From the NCBI GenBank assembly GCA_023667845.1, contig JAMPIU010000051.1:1-41749 (forward strand): 41,749 bases of DNA, in the 5' to 3' direction. Numbering within the stretch: position 1 is the first letter of the stretch; each line of letters begins with the position of its first letter. The position numbers and the translations under genes were made by a program. This stretch comes from Dehalobacter sp. (GTDB lineage: Bacteria > Bacillota > Desulfitobacteriia > Desulfitobacteriales > Syntrophobotulaceae). Positions 1 through 8,491 of this stretch are shown here, one piece after another. The notes beneath the pieces were generated by a model. That model was not told the origin of the DNA. It did not search any database and saw nothing but the letters and a program-made list of their open reading frames with translations.

Positions 1-2
1 AA

Positions 3-419
3 AAAGTAGAAAAGCTTGTTTTGCTTTGCCCATCCGGCGTGGGACCGCAAAAGGGTTCTTTCCTTTTTACAGCGATGTTCCATATGTGTTTTGGAGATCG
101 CGGACTAAAAAAACTATTCTATAAAGTGAATGGGAATCAGCCTATTCCCGACATTGTGCTGGATTATCAATTGCTGATTGGCAAGAGTTTCAACTTTCGC
201 CGTGAAATGATACCCATTTTTTCCGATCAGGAATTGAAATCCTTAACGATGCCGGTCGTTTTATTTGTGGGCGGCAAAGATATCATGCTTCATTCGGCGA
301 AGACTGCTCGGCGGATGGAAACATTGGTTCCACAGGGCAAGATCAATATTCTACCCGAGGCAGGCCATACACTTACCAATCTAACCACGGAAATCTATGA
401 TTTTTTAATTCAGGAATAA
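3..419 (+). CDS. alpha/beta hydrolase, C-terminal part (5' truncated by window)
   Basis: The reading frame is open from the first bases of the window and ends in TAA, so this is the C-terminal part of a gene that begins upstream. The translation shows a core beta strand ending in LLCPSG, a later strand followed by VGGKD whose Asp fits the catalytic acid, and PEAGH near the end whose His fits the catalytic base. The nucleophile elbow lies outside the window. These are the marks of the alpha/beta-hydrolase fold (esterase, lipase or haloalkane-dehalogenase type). The substrate cannot be inferred. The TTG at 21 is internal to the frame and probably not the start. Confidence 0.75.
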   Translation, partial: KVEKLVLLCPSGVGPQKGSFLFTAMFHMCFGDRGLKKLFYKVNGNQPIPDIVLDYQLLIGKSFNFRREMIPIFSDQELKSLTMPVVLFVGGKDIMLHSAKTARRMETLVPQGKINILPEAGHTLTNLTTEIYDFLIQE

Positions 420-557
420 TGAACATTCTTTTATTTTTTTACGTAGTTATTAGAAATTTTAGGTGCGATATGATATCTTTAACATTGGCTGCCTTTGGAA
501 GGCGTTATTTTACCGTGAGAATGCCAAACTATTTTTAGCCAGTGTGAGGTGCTTCAT

Positions 558-2429
558 TTGATTCTATTATCGGCAGAAAAGATTACGAAAAGTTATAGTG
601 AGAAAAAACTCTTAAAAGATATGTCTCTATTCATCAATGAGGGAGACAAAATCGGTGTGATCGGGATTAATGGCACCGGTAAATCGACCTTCTTAAAGAT
701 TATTGCCGGCATAGAGAACCCTGATGCCGGAGCCGTAACGACGGCTTCTGGGGTCAGGATCAGTTATCTTCCGCAAAATCCTATTTTCGGTGAGGGTCTG
801 ACCGTTCTGGAACAAGTATTTCTGGGAACGTCATCTGAAGTCCGGGATTTGATGGAATATGAAGCCAAGTCTATTCTAACCAGGCTGGGTATTACGGATT
901 TCTCGATGGATGTCAGCTTCCTGTCAGGCGGAGAAAAGAAACGCGTTGCGATCGCGCGTACATTGGTCAAACCCAGTGAAATCCTGATTCTGGATGAACC
1001 GACCAACCATTTGGACAATGAAATGGTCCTCTGGCTGGAAAATTATCTGCGCAAATACAGCGGAGCGATGATCATGATCACGCACGATCGCTATTTCCTC
1101 GACAGGGTAACCAACCGTATGATTGAGATCAGTCAGGGAAATCTGTACAGCTATCCGGCGAATTATTCCAAGTATTTGGAGCTGAAAGCCCAGCGCGAAG
1201 AAATGGAAATCAGCACGGAAAGAAAAAACAGCAGTCTCTTCCGAAGAGAACTGGAGTGGATCAGCCGCGGTGCCAGAGCCAGAGGGACGAAAAGTAAAGA
1301 ACGGATTGAGCGTTTCAGACAATTAAGCGAGAGAGATAAACCGGCAGACAGGGAGAAGCTGAACCTCAGTTCGGTGGCATCCCGCCTTGGTAAAAAGACC
1401 ATTGAAATGAACCATATCGCAAAATCCTATGCCGGAAAAATGCTGATCCGGGATTTTGACCATATTATTCTGCGTGACGCCAGAATAGGCATTGTTGGCA
1501 AAAACGGCTGCGGCAAATCGACCCTGTTAAAAATGATCATGGGCTCGGTTGAAGCGGACAGCGGGACGATCGTTACAGGCGAAACCGTCAGGATCGGTTA
1601 CTTTTCGCAGGAAAGCGCTGAGATGGATCCCTCTCAGCGCGTCATCGCCTATATTCGGGATATTGCCGAAAACATTGAGACGGTGGACGGAACAGTGACT
1701 GCCACGCAAATGCTGGAACGCTTCCTGTTTCCAGCTGATTTACAGTGGAATACGATTGCCAAGCTTTCCGGCGGCGAACGCAGACGACTTTATCTGCTCA
1801 GCGTGCTGATGAAATCCCCGAATATCCTGCTGCTGGACGAGCCGTCTAATGATCTGGATATTGAGACGCTGAGCATCCTGGAAGATTACCTGGAGAACTT
1901 CAACGGTGCTGTGGTCGTCGTCTCCCATGACCGTTATTTCCTGGATAAAGTCGTAGACCGGATCTTTGAATTCCAGGAAGACGGGACACTGCGGCAATAT
2001 GTCGGCGGTTATTCCGATTATCAGGAACAAATTACGGATAAGGGCAGAGAAGAAAAAGATAGTTCTAAGAGAAACAGTCCTTCAAGTGGTTCAAGTACTT
2101 CAAATACTTTAATCACTTCAAGCAACATGGGCATTTCAGACCAATTTAATTGTACTGATCCCCAGGGTGAAACCGCCGAACCCAGGAAAAAATTGAAGTT
2201 TACCTACAAGGAAGAACAGGAATACGGAAAAATCGAAGAAGAGATTGCACAGCTCGAAGCAAACTTGCGTACACTGGATGAAACCATTTCGCGGGAGACC
2301 AGTAACTATGCAAAATTGCAGGAATTGCTTTCCGAGAAAGAAGAGCTGGAATGTACCATTGCCGGCAAGATGGAACGCTGGATATATCTGAACGATCTTG
2401 CTGAAAAAATTGCTGCTGCGAAATTATAA
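558..2429 (+). CDS. ABC-F family ATPase, Uup-like with C-terminal coiled coil
   Basis: A soluble protein with two ATP-binding cassettes and no membrane segments, as in ABC-F proteins, which act on ribosomes (translation factors, antibiotic protection). Both cassettes look complete: Walker A GINGTGKST and GKNGCGKST, signatures LSGGEKKR and LSGGERRR, Walker B LILDEPTNHLD and LLLDEPSNDLD. The linker between them is charged and helical. After a low-complexity Ser/Thr stretch, the last 75 residues form a coiled coil like the Uup C-terminal DNA/RNA-binding domain. I prefer the TTG start at 558: GAGGTG sits 6 nt upstream and the protein then begins MILLSAEKITKSY, a usual ABC-F start. A GTG at 549 is in frame but lies inside that Shine-Dalgarno site. 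A second ABC-F gene follows. Confidence 0.9.
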   Translation: MILLSAEKITKSYSEKKLLKDMSLFINEGDKIGVIGINGTGKSTFLKIIAGIENPDAGAVTTASGVRISYLPQNPIFGEGLTVLEQVFLGTSSEVRDLMEYEAKSILTRLGITDFSMDVSFLSGGEKKRVAIARTLVKPSEILILDEPTNHLDNEMVLWLENYLRKYSGAMIMITHDRYFLDRVTNRMIEISQGNLYSYPANYSKYLELKAQREEMEISTERKNSSLFRRELEWISRGARARGTKSKERIERFRQLSERDKPADREKLNLSSVASRLGKKTIEMNHIAKSYAGKMLIRDFDHIILRDARIGIVGKNGCGKSTLLKMIMGSVEADSGTIVTGETVRIGYFSQESAEMDPSQRVIAYIRDIAENIETVDGTVTATQMLERFLFPADLQWNTIAKLSGGERRRLYLLSVLMKSPNILLLDEPSNDLDIETLSILEDYLENFNGAVVVVSHDRYFLDKVVDRIFEFQEDGTLRQYVGGYSDYQEQITDKGREEKDSSKRNSPSSGSSTSNTLITSSNMGISDQFNCTDPQGETAEPRKKLKFTYKEEQEYGKIEEEIAQLEANLRTLDETISRETSNYAKLQELLSEKEELECTIAGKMERWIYLNDLAEKIAAAKL

Positions 2430-2457
2430 TCCTTCGACAAACGCTGATTACTTATGT

Positions 2458-2501
2458 TATAATGACTACTTGATTGTATTATAATGGCGACTTGGTTGCA
2501 C
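2458..2501 (+). promoter_or_regulatory. putative promoter region with a 22-bp tandem duplication
   Basis: Two adjacent 22-bp units (2458-2479 and 2480-2501) match at 17 of 22 positions and each begins with a perfect TATAAT. The first box has a weak -35 candidate TCGACA at 2434-2439, 18 bp upstream. The region precedes the ABC-F gene at 2521, whose Shine-Dalgarno AAGGATGG is at 2507-2513. Promoter activity is inference. Confidence 0.45.
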
Positions 2502-2520
2502 GAATAAGGATGGTAATAAA

Positions 2521-4140
2521 ATGATCAGTACGACTGGAATATCTCTTCGTTACGGCGGACGTGCGTTATTTGAAAACGTCAATATTAAGTTCATCCCCGG
2601 GAACTGTTATGGACTCATCGGCGCGAACGGCTCCGGCAAATCGACCTTTTTAAAAATTCTCTCCGGTGAGATAGAAGCCAATAAAGGAGATGTCTCGACT
2701 GACCCCGGCGAAAGAATCGCCGTCTTAAAGCAGAACCACTTTGAATTTGACGAAGTTGAGGTCTTAAAAACCGTCATGATGGGTCACAAAAGGCTCTGTG
2801 AGGTTATGGATGAAAAAGAAGTTCTCTATGCCAAACCCGATTTTTCCGAAGAAGACGGCATGAAGATCGCCGAACTGGAAGCGGAATTTGCGGAAATGAA
2901 CGGCTGGGAAGCTGAATCCGAAGCGGCAACGCTCTTAAACGGACTCGGTATTGGCGAAGAGTACCACGATAAAAAGATGAAGGAACTCGACGGCAATGAA
3001 AAGATCCGGGTCCTTTTGGCCCAGGCTCTATTTGGAAGTCCTGATATCCTGCTGCTGGACGAACCTACAAACCACCTCGACATTGCCTCCATTACCTGGC
3101 TCGAAAACTTCCTGTATAACTTTGAGAACACCGTGATCGTCGTTTCCCACGACAGACACTTTTTAAATAAAGTCTGCACGCATATTGCCGATATTGATTT
3201 CGGTAAAATTCAGCTTTACGTCGGTAACTATGACTTCTGGTACGAATCGAGCCAGCTGGCGTTGAAGCAGATGAGAGACGCCAATGAAAAGACGGAAGCT
3301 AAGAAAAAGGAATTGCAGGAGTTTATCCAGCGGTTCAGTGCCAATGCTTCCAAGTCAAAACAGGCCACATCCCGCAAAAAACTTCTGGAAAAACTGACCC
3401 TGGAGGACATCCGGCCGTCATCCCGCAAATATCCGTTTGTTGATTTTAAACCGGATAGGGAAGCAGGGAATGACCTGTTGGCCGTGAACGGAATCAGCAA
3501 AGAAGTAGAAGGGGAGAAGATCCTGAACAATGTCTCATTTATCGTTAGTAAAGGTGATAAGATTGCGTTCGTAGGTCCTAACGGTCTGCCTAAGACATCC
3601 CTGTTTAAAATATTAATCGGGGAAACGACTGCCGACAGCGGAGATTTCAAATGGGGCGTTACCACATCCCAGTCCTATTTCCCGAAAGACAACGCGGCTT
3701 ATTTTGACGATGTTCATCTGAGCCTTGTCGATTGGCTCAGGCAATATTCCAGTGATCAGACCGAGACCTTCGTCAGAGGCTGGCTTGGCAGAATGCTTTT
3801 CTCCGGCGAAGAAGCGCTGAAGGAAGCAGCCGTGCTTTCCGGAGGGGAAAAGGTCCGCTGCATGCTGGCTAAAATGATGCTTTCCGGCGCTAACGTCCTG
3901 CTGTTTGACGAGCCGACCAACCACCTCGACCTGGAATCCATCACTGCCTTAAATGACGGGCTGATCAATTATAAGGGAACGATTCTGTTTGTTTCGCATG
4001 ACCACCAGTTTGTCCAGACTGTGGCCAACCGAATCATTGAAATCACGCCGAATGGGATTATCGACAAGCAGATCACGTATGACGAATATCTGGAAAGTGA
4101 AGATATTCAGGCGCTGCGCAAGAAGATGTACGAAATGTAG
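2521..4140 (+). CDS. ykpA: ABC-F family ATPase, YkpA/YbiT type
   Basis: A 539-residue twin-cassette ABC-F protein without membrane segments, probably ribosome-associated. Cassette 1 has an intact Walker A (GANGSGKST) and Walker B (LLLDEPTNHLD), but its signature reads LDGNE (residues 156-160) instead of LSGGE. Cassette 2 has an intact LSGGEKVR signature and Walker B, but its Walker A is GPNGLPKTS (352-360), lacking the last Gly of GxxGxGK. Because each ATP site joins one Walker A with the other cassette's signature, both defects fall in the same site. From memory, Bacillus subtilis YkpA has the same pattern, and the linker motif FSANASKSKQATSRKK also matches that group. The gene has its own upstream promoter candidates and a terminator at 4195-4235. 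Confidence 0.9.
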   Translation: MISTTGISLRYGGRALFENVNIKFIPGNCYGLIGANGSGKSTFLKILSGEIEANKGDVSTDPGERIAVLKQNHFEFDEVEVLKTVMMGHKRLCEVMDEKEVLYAKPDFSEEDGMKIAELEAEFAEMNGWEAESEAATLLNGLGIGEEYHDKKMKELDGNEKIRVLLAQALFGSPDILLLDEPTNHLDIASITWLENFLYNFENTVIVVSHDRHFLNKVCTHIADIDFGKIQLYVGNYDFWYESSQLALKQMRDANEKTEAKKKELQEFIQRFSANASKSKQATSRKKLLEKLTLEDIRPSSRKYPFVDFKPDREAGNDLLAVNGISKEVEGEKILNNVSFIVSKGDKIAFVGPNGLPKTSLFKILIGETTADSGDFKWGVTTSQSYFPKDNAAYFDDVHLSLVDWLRQYSSDQTETFVRGWLGRMLFSGEEALKEAAVLSGGEKVRCMLAKMMLSGANVLLFDEPTNHLDLESITALNDGLINYKGTILFVSHDHQFVQTVANRIIEITPNGIIDKQITYDEYLESEDIQALRKKMYEM

Positions 4141-4194
4141 GATTAATTTTTATACTGCAAATAACCCCTAAACAAGAGTAAACAAACCGATATG

Positions 4195-4235
4195 ATGCTG
4201 GTGATGGTCCTCACAGACTGTTACCAGCATTTTTG
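4195..4235 (+). terminator. intrinsic terminator after the YkpA-type gene
   Basis: ATGCTGGT (4195-4202) pairs perfectly with ACCAGCAT (4223-4230) and is followed by a short T run. The loop is about 20 nt. Moderate strength. Confidence 0.6.
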
Positions 4236-4320
4236 TAAATTTAGCTGCGGCTGACGTTTTAGGTCTAAAGCACCATTAGCCTGAGAATAAATCCCTATAT
4301 AACCAAAAATAGTAATATGG

Positions 4321-4362
4321 TATAATTTTGGCAATATTTATTAATTTTGTAATAATATTGCC
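4321..4362 (+). promoter_or_regulatory. -10 box followed by an inverted repeat, possible operator
   Basis: TATAAT at 4321-4326 is followed by a perfect 9-bp inverted repeat, GGCAATATT (4330-4338) and AATATTGCC (4354-4362), with 15 bp between the arms. No good -35 box is visible. The arrangement just downstream of a -10 box and 50 bp before the beta-helix gene suggests repressor control. Inference only. Confidence 0.4.
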
Positions 4363-4413
4363 ATTTATTAGTTTTTATCTCAAGATTATGGGTTAAACAA
4401 GGGAGGAAGAAAA

Positions 4414-5378
4414 GTGAAAAAATTATGTTCAAAAATATTATTCCTGCTATTCGTCGGCTGTTTCATTCTTCTGTTAAAATCACCCGCAGTCTATGCAGCA
4501 ACAATCACTGCGCCATCTTCGATTACTGCGAATACAACCTGGACTAGCGACAATGTCTATGTGGTTTCATCCACCACAGTCCAGCCAAACGTGACGCTGA
4601 CTATTGAGCCTGGAACCGTCGTCAAATTGAACGCGATTAACAGCAAACTTGTAATTAAAGGCACACTGAATGCACTCGGATCAGACACGAATCAAATCGC
4701 CTTTCGTCGATCAAAGATGATACATATGGCGGAGACACCAATAACGATGGAACAACAACGACCCCGGCCAAAGGCAATTGGGATTGCCTCGAGTCTTATT
4801 CCGGTGGAATAATAAACCTTTCCTATTGCCGTATTTGTTATGGTGGATATGTGTATTCTCAAGTTTACAGCACCGGAGGAAGCCTGAATATCAACAATTG
4901 TGTATTGGAACTCAGCAAAAACAGGGGTATTGAAACTTCTGGTACAGCCAGTATCACAAATTCACAGGTTTCGAATTGCACGACACGAGGCATATATATT
5001 AAAAATGGTGCGCCAACCATATCCGGCAATACAATTAGTAATTGTTCTAGCGGCATATATTTAGCAGACGGTAATATCCTCATCACAAATAATAATATTT
5101 CGGCGTGTTCATATGGCATTTATGTGCTAAAAGGAACGCATACTCTCTCTTCAAATACTATCGTAAACAGCAGCACTTCAGCTATAGCTATTGAAAATGC
5201 AACATGTAATATCGTAAGTAATAACATTTCCCAGTGTCCCAATGAGGCTATCCGTTTTATAAATTCAACTCAAGTACTGACTGGAAGTATAACTGGAAAT
5301 ACATTTGATAACTGCAAAGATTTCCTGGGGTTTCGGTCAAGCTTAATGGCAAGCTTATTCCCAACATTGACATTGAAC
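4414..5378 (+). pseudogene. secreted right-handed beta-helix protein, frameshifted twice and cut by IS66
   Basis: The start is GTG at 4414 after a GGGAGGAAG Shine-Dalgarno. A signal peptide (hydrophobic core, then AVYAA) is followed by a beta-sandwich-like lead and repeated beta-helix rungs (NCVLE, NSQVSNC, GNTISNCSSGIYLADG, NNISACSYGIYVLKG), as in NosD/pectate-lyase-like surface proteins. The frame breaks near 4702-4706: restoring one T in CTTTCG joins NQIAF to SSIKDDTYGGDT, and that new frame is open to about 5330. A second break near 5331-5335 is repaired the same way: one T in GGTTTCGG joins FLGF to SVKLNGKLIPNIDIE. The frame then runs into the left end of the IS66 element at 5379. No continuation is recognisable on the far side of the IS. 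Confidence 0.8.
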
Positions 5379-5446
5379 GTAAGCGTAAACTCTGGCGGCG
5401 TAAAAAAGAGCCCACTGTTAACCAGCAGGCTCGCGTTATCTAAGAA

Positions 5447-7048
5447 TCAATCGTCGCATTTGCTCTTAGCATACGGTACTCGGCAATGCTCCGGAGCATT
5501 TGCCGGGAGTAACTGAATCACCCAGTCCGGTTGTGTTTGATCAAGGTTAGGAGCAGTTGTTAAGACATATACCAGATACCTATACGGATCAAGGTTGTTC
5601 TCCTTGGCGGTTTCAATTAGGCTGTATATCACCGCGCTGCCCTCAGCCCCATTTGGCGTATTAGCGAATAGAAAGTTTTTTCGGCTCATGACAAACGGTT
5701 TTATGCTCCATTCTGCTCGGTTGTTAGAGAGCTCCAGCCGGCCGGCCTTCAGATACTCTATCAAGTGAGGCCACTGCTGTTGCAGATAATACAAGGCTTT
5801 TCCAAGGGCAGACTTCGGAGCTGCGTTTCTTGTTCGTGCCCATGTTAGCATTGCATCCAGTACCGGTTTTTCCAGCTCCAGCCGCTGGGTATATCGTTCT
5901 TCAGGGGAAAGACATTTAAGCTTATCCTCAATTGAGAATAGCTTGTTGCAATACTCTTGCCCAATTATTGCCGAAGATCCTTTTTGCTCGGATTTCGGTA
6001 AGGAATTGACTGCCTCATCAAATTTGCGCCGAGCATGGGCCCAGCAGCCAACTACCGTGATGTTTTCCGGCAACGTGTAATAGGCCTGATAACCGTCAGC
6101 ATGCAGGTATCCGGAGAATCCTTCCAAAAATTTCTTCGGGTTTTCAGCTTTCCGATCAGGCTTGTATTCATAAAGCACAATCGGCTGATCAGTATCCCCG
6201 CCGGTTCTGTACATCCACATGTAGCTTTTGGCTTGCGCCTTCTTGCCTGGTTCCCGCAACACCTGCAAGGTGGTCTCGTCCGCGAATAGAACACTGTGCT
6301 GCAAGAGCCGTCGGTGCATCTCCTCGTACACTGGTTTCAACCAGTCCTCAGATGCTCTTAATATCCAGCTGGACATCGTCTGGCGGGATAGCATCACGCC
6401 GCTTCGGTTAAGCTCCTGTTCCTGTCGGTAAAGAGGAGAATACATCACGAATTTCTGGGTCATGATGTGGGCTATCGCTTCCGGGGAGGCAAAGCTTCCC
6501 GCGATGACGGGTTTATTTTTTTGCGTTTTCAGCACGGGGGTTTCCAAGGCCTCTGCTTTACAGGTCAAGCAGGCATAGCTGAAATACCAGTCTTCACGGA
6601 TTTTTACCTGAGCCGGAATAATTACAAGGCTGCGGCGGACTTCCTTGCCGATTTCCTGCATGACAGTATCGCAGGATGCGCAGAGCCGTTCTTCGTCTGG
6701 AAGACGATGCTCAACTACTTCAACAGGGACATTATCCGGCAGAATTTCCTCAAGGCTACCAGAACGCTTTTTGCGGGTATGGGCGGCAACCTTTGTTTTC
6801 TCCGATGGCTCGATTTTTATATACGCTTCCGCCTCGTTAAACAGAAGGCTCAGCTGCTCCATGACCGCTTCCTGCGTTTTCTCGGTGGAAGATCCGAAGC
6901 GCTTCTTTTGGTTCAGGCGTATCTGTTGTATAAGCCACTCGATTTGCCGACCTTGCTCCGCATTCTGCTCTTTAAGCGCTTCATATTCGGTACGTGAAAT
7001 GGTGACCATTTCAGCGTTATTCATCTCATTTTTTTGTAGCTCTTTCAT
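5447..7048 (-). CDS. tnpC: IS66 family transposase TnpC
   Basis: A 533-residue DDE transposase, full length for the family. Residues 20-60 form a leucine-rich coiled coil. A zinc-binding segment follows with Cys at 123/126 and 160/163. The catalytic core has Asp257 in FADETT, Asp318 in LHADGYQAY and Glu446 in NNRAEWSIKPF, plus a C-terminal IS66 domain. It is the last gene of the tnpA-tnpB-tnpC set, 71 bp downstream of tnpB. No frameshift or internal stop is visible, so the element may still be active. Confidence 0.95.
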   Translation of the reverse strand: MKELQKNEMNNAEMVTISRTEYEALKEQNAEQGRQIEWLIQQIRLNQKKRFGSSTEKTQEAVMEQLSLLFNEAEAYIKIEPSEKTKVAAHTRKKRSGSLEEILPDNVPVEVVEHRLPDEERLCASCDTVMQEIGKEVRRSLVIIPAQVKIREDWYFSYACLTCKAEALETPVLKTQKNKPVIAGSFASPEAIAHIMTQKFVMYSPLYRQEQELNRSGVMLSRQTMSSWILRASEDWLKPVYEEMHRRLLQHSVLFADETTLQVLREPGKKAQAKSYMWMYRTGGDTDQPIVLYEYKPDRKAENPKKFLEGFSGYLHADGYQAYYTLPENITVVGCWAHARRKFDEAVNSLPKSEQKGSSAIIGQEYCNKLFSIEDKLKCLSPEERYTQRLELEKPVLDAMLTWARTRNAAPKSALGKALYYLQQQWPHLIEYLKAGRLELSNNRAEWSIKPFVMSRKNFLFANTPNGAEGSAVIYSLIETAKENNLDPYRYLVYVLTTAPNLDQTQPDWVIQLLPANAPEHCRVPYAKSKCDD

Positions 7049-7119
7049 AACAAAATTATATCATGAAACAGCCATTTTTTCCAGTGTTTACAAGGGTTTG
7101 TGGCATTTTTTGAGCATTT

Positions 7120-7476
7120 TTAAACCATGCAGAGGCCTGTTGAAGGACGGTGTGCTTTGGGTTGTTCTACGCTTAAACCTTCCATGAGCCACCGGTACTG
7201 CTGTGGGGTAAGCGCCTGCGCTTCGGCGGCACTACGCGGCCACTGAAACCTGCCGTTTTCAAGCCGTTTATACAGGAGAACAAACCCATTGCCTTCCCAA
7301 TACAAGGCCTTTATCCGGTCACATCGGCGTCCGCAAAATAGAAACAGGGTGTTGGTGAACGGATCCAACTGGAACTTTTGCTGGACAATACTGGCTAGAC
7401 CGTCGATCCCGCATCGGAGATCGGTGTAGCCACAGGCAATATATATGTAGTCGGCTCCGGAAAAATCATTCAGCAT
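7120..7476 (-). CDS. tnpB: IS66 family accessory protein TnpB (Orf2)
   Basis: A 118-residue protein with the hallmark IS66 Orf2 sequence: IYIACGYTDLRCGIDGLA near the N terminus, then FLFCGRRCDRIKALYWEGNGF and YKRLENGRF. Orf2 is required for transposition of IS66-type elements, although its exact role is unclear. Its ATG overlaps the tnpA stop by 7 nt (ATGCTGA), which points to translational coupling. Intact. Confidence 0.95.
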   Translation of the reverse strand: MLNDFSGADYIYIACGYTDLRCGIDGLASIVQQKFQLDPFTNTLFLFCGRRCDRIKALYWEGNGFVLLYKRLENGRFQWPRSAAEAQALTPQQYRWLMEGLSVEQPKAHRPSTGLCMV

Positions 7477-7817
7477 GATTTCAGCGCGCGGAAGATTGCC
7501 TCAATGGTTGACGCGTCGGCGCTGGGATAGATGTCGGCTTCGGCATTTCCAATGCGCACAGTTGCCGCTACTTCAAGATGGTCATTCCGGCGTTCTACGG
7601 GAACTCTTGCAAAGTACGGCTCTTGCTGCGCGGTCAACGCCTCAAACACTCGGCGCTGCCAGTAATAATATGTTTTTTCGACAATCCCGTTTTCCCGACA
7701 CCATTGTTTGATGCTTATTCCGCTATTCCGGCAGGATGAGATCCGCTCAGTCCACTCAGCCAGCCGCTGGTTTGCGCTTAAGGCTTGCAGGCTTTGTTCC
7801 ATTTGAGTCACTCCCAT
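7470..7817 (-). CDS. tnpA: IS66 family accessory protein TnpA (Orf1), helix-turn-helix
   Basis: A 115-residue protein. The N-terminal half contains a helix-turn-helix (ISIKQWCRENGIVEKTYYYWQRR), typical of IS66 Orf1 and presumed to bind the element ends. The C-terminal half is short and acidic, ending in a conserved FRALKSC-like tail. It is the first gene of the IS66 operon and begins about 100 bp inside the right end. An alternative ATG lies five codons downstream; the first is kept here. Confidence 0.85.
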   Translation of the reverse strand: MGVTQMEQSLQALSANQRLAEWTERISSCRNSGISIKQWCRENGIVEKTYYYWQRRVFEALTAQQEPYFARVPVERRNDHLEVAATVRIGNAEADIYPSADASTIEAIFRALKSC

Positions 7818-8102
7818 TCTATCTAAATGTCTACCTTAGTCTCTTTTGGTGACACTCAGACTCTTTGGGATATTCTCTCATTCTGCCGATTCTATGACAA
7901 TCCGCCTACGTGGTTTACGCTTACTATTTTTCTTATACCGGAGACAACAGAAAGAAAAAGCGGAACCGGAACCGGCCCAACCCTAACCTATTAATAGCTT
8001 TAGGTCAAGACAATAGCTGACAGCATATCAGCCGGATTATTTTAAGATGCAAGTAGTATAACAATACTAAAAAACACTTCATCGTACTGGCATACCACTA
8101 CT

Positions 8103-8160
8103 ATTGCGGGGATTTGAAAAGGCTGAATAAGTAGCAGTCATCTTTTTCAAATCCCCCAAT
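8103..8160. repeat. inverted repeat, 17-bp stem with one bulge
   Basis: GGGGATTTGAAAA (8108-8120) pairs perfectly with TTTTCAAATCCCC (8144-8156). Skipping C8107, ATTG (8103-8106) pairs with CAAT (8157-8160). The loop is 23 nt. No T run follows, so it is not a standard terminator. It may be a transposon end or a REP-like element. Confidence 0.75.
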
Positions 8161-8310
8161 GCCCAGCGGTAAGCCAAATTGCTTGATAGGTACACATAAA
8201 TCCAGCTTGCTTAAAAAGTTGCTGCTCCCCGACTTCCGGAACCGAAATAACATTGTAAGTATACCCAGGACCGAAACGTTAGATCAATTTCTCTCTATTC
8301 TTGAAATTAT

Positions 8311-8491
8311 GCAGCCTTGCCCGAAATACCAAAGCGAGGGTCAAGTGCCAGTGGCGTTATGCAAACGGGAATTTGAGCGTAGAAAATGTCAACGGTTCAC
8401 ATGCAGAAAGCCCAGGGGTTTTGACATTTTAGCGAGGATTCCTGTTTGTAGCCACGAGAACGTGCGAGCGGGGTATTTTGGGCAAGGCTGC
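8311..8491 (+). ncRNA. putative structured RNA: long imperfect stem of about 180 nt
   Basis: Arm 8311-8330 pairs with 8472-8491 over 20 positions, with one G-U pair (8323-8479). Further in, GTGGC (8351-8355) pairs with GCCAC (8451-8455), AAACGGGAAT (8363-8372) with ATTCCTGTTT (8438-8447) including a G-U pair (8367-8443), and AAAATGTCAA (8383-8392) with TTGACATTTT (8421-8430). Both mismatches become G-U only in RNA made from the plus strand. GGGGTAT (8470-8476) can alternatively pair with ATACCCC (8492-8498), competing with the outer stem. It could equally be two diverged inverted copies of a repeat. No known RNA family was recognised. Confidence 0.45.

Larger units (their letters stand above)
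5379..7924. mobile_element. IS66-family insertion sequence, 2546 bp
   Basis: The outer ends are perfect inverted repeats: GTAAGCGTAAAC at 5379-5390 and GTTTACGCTTAC at 7913-7924, with partial similarity continuing inwards. GTAAGCG is the usual IS66-family tip. Inside, on the minus strand, are the three standard genes tnpA, tnpB and tnpC, all intact. IS66 elements normally leave an 8-bp target duplication; here the flanks are CATTGAAC on the left and TATTTTTC on the right and do not match, so one flank has probably been rearranged since insertion. The element interrupts the beta-helix pseudogene. Confidence 0.92.

Noticed and set aside
480-520. Short GCCTT-TGG-AAGGC hairpin after the first gene
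   Set aside because: Only a 5-bp stem with a weak downstream T run; not called as a terminator.
4700-4710. Programmed -1 frameshift in the beta-helix gene
   Set aside because: No X-XXY-YYZ slippery heptamer in the right phase and no obvious stimulatory structure; a lost T explains both breaks.
6467-7187. Long plus-strand frames inside the IS66 region
   Set aside because: They are antisense to the intact tnpC/tnpB genes and have no recognisable domains.
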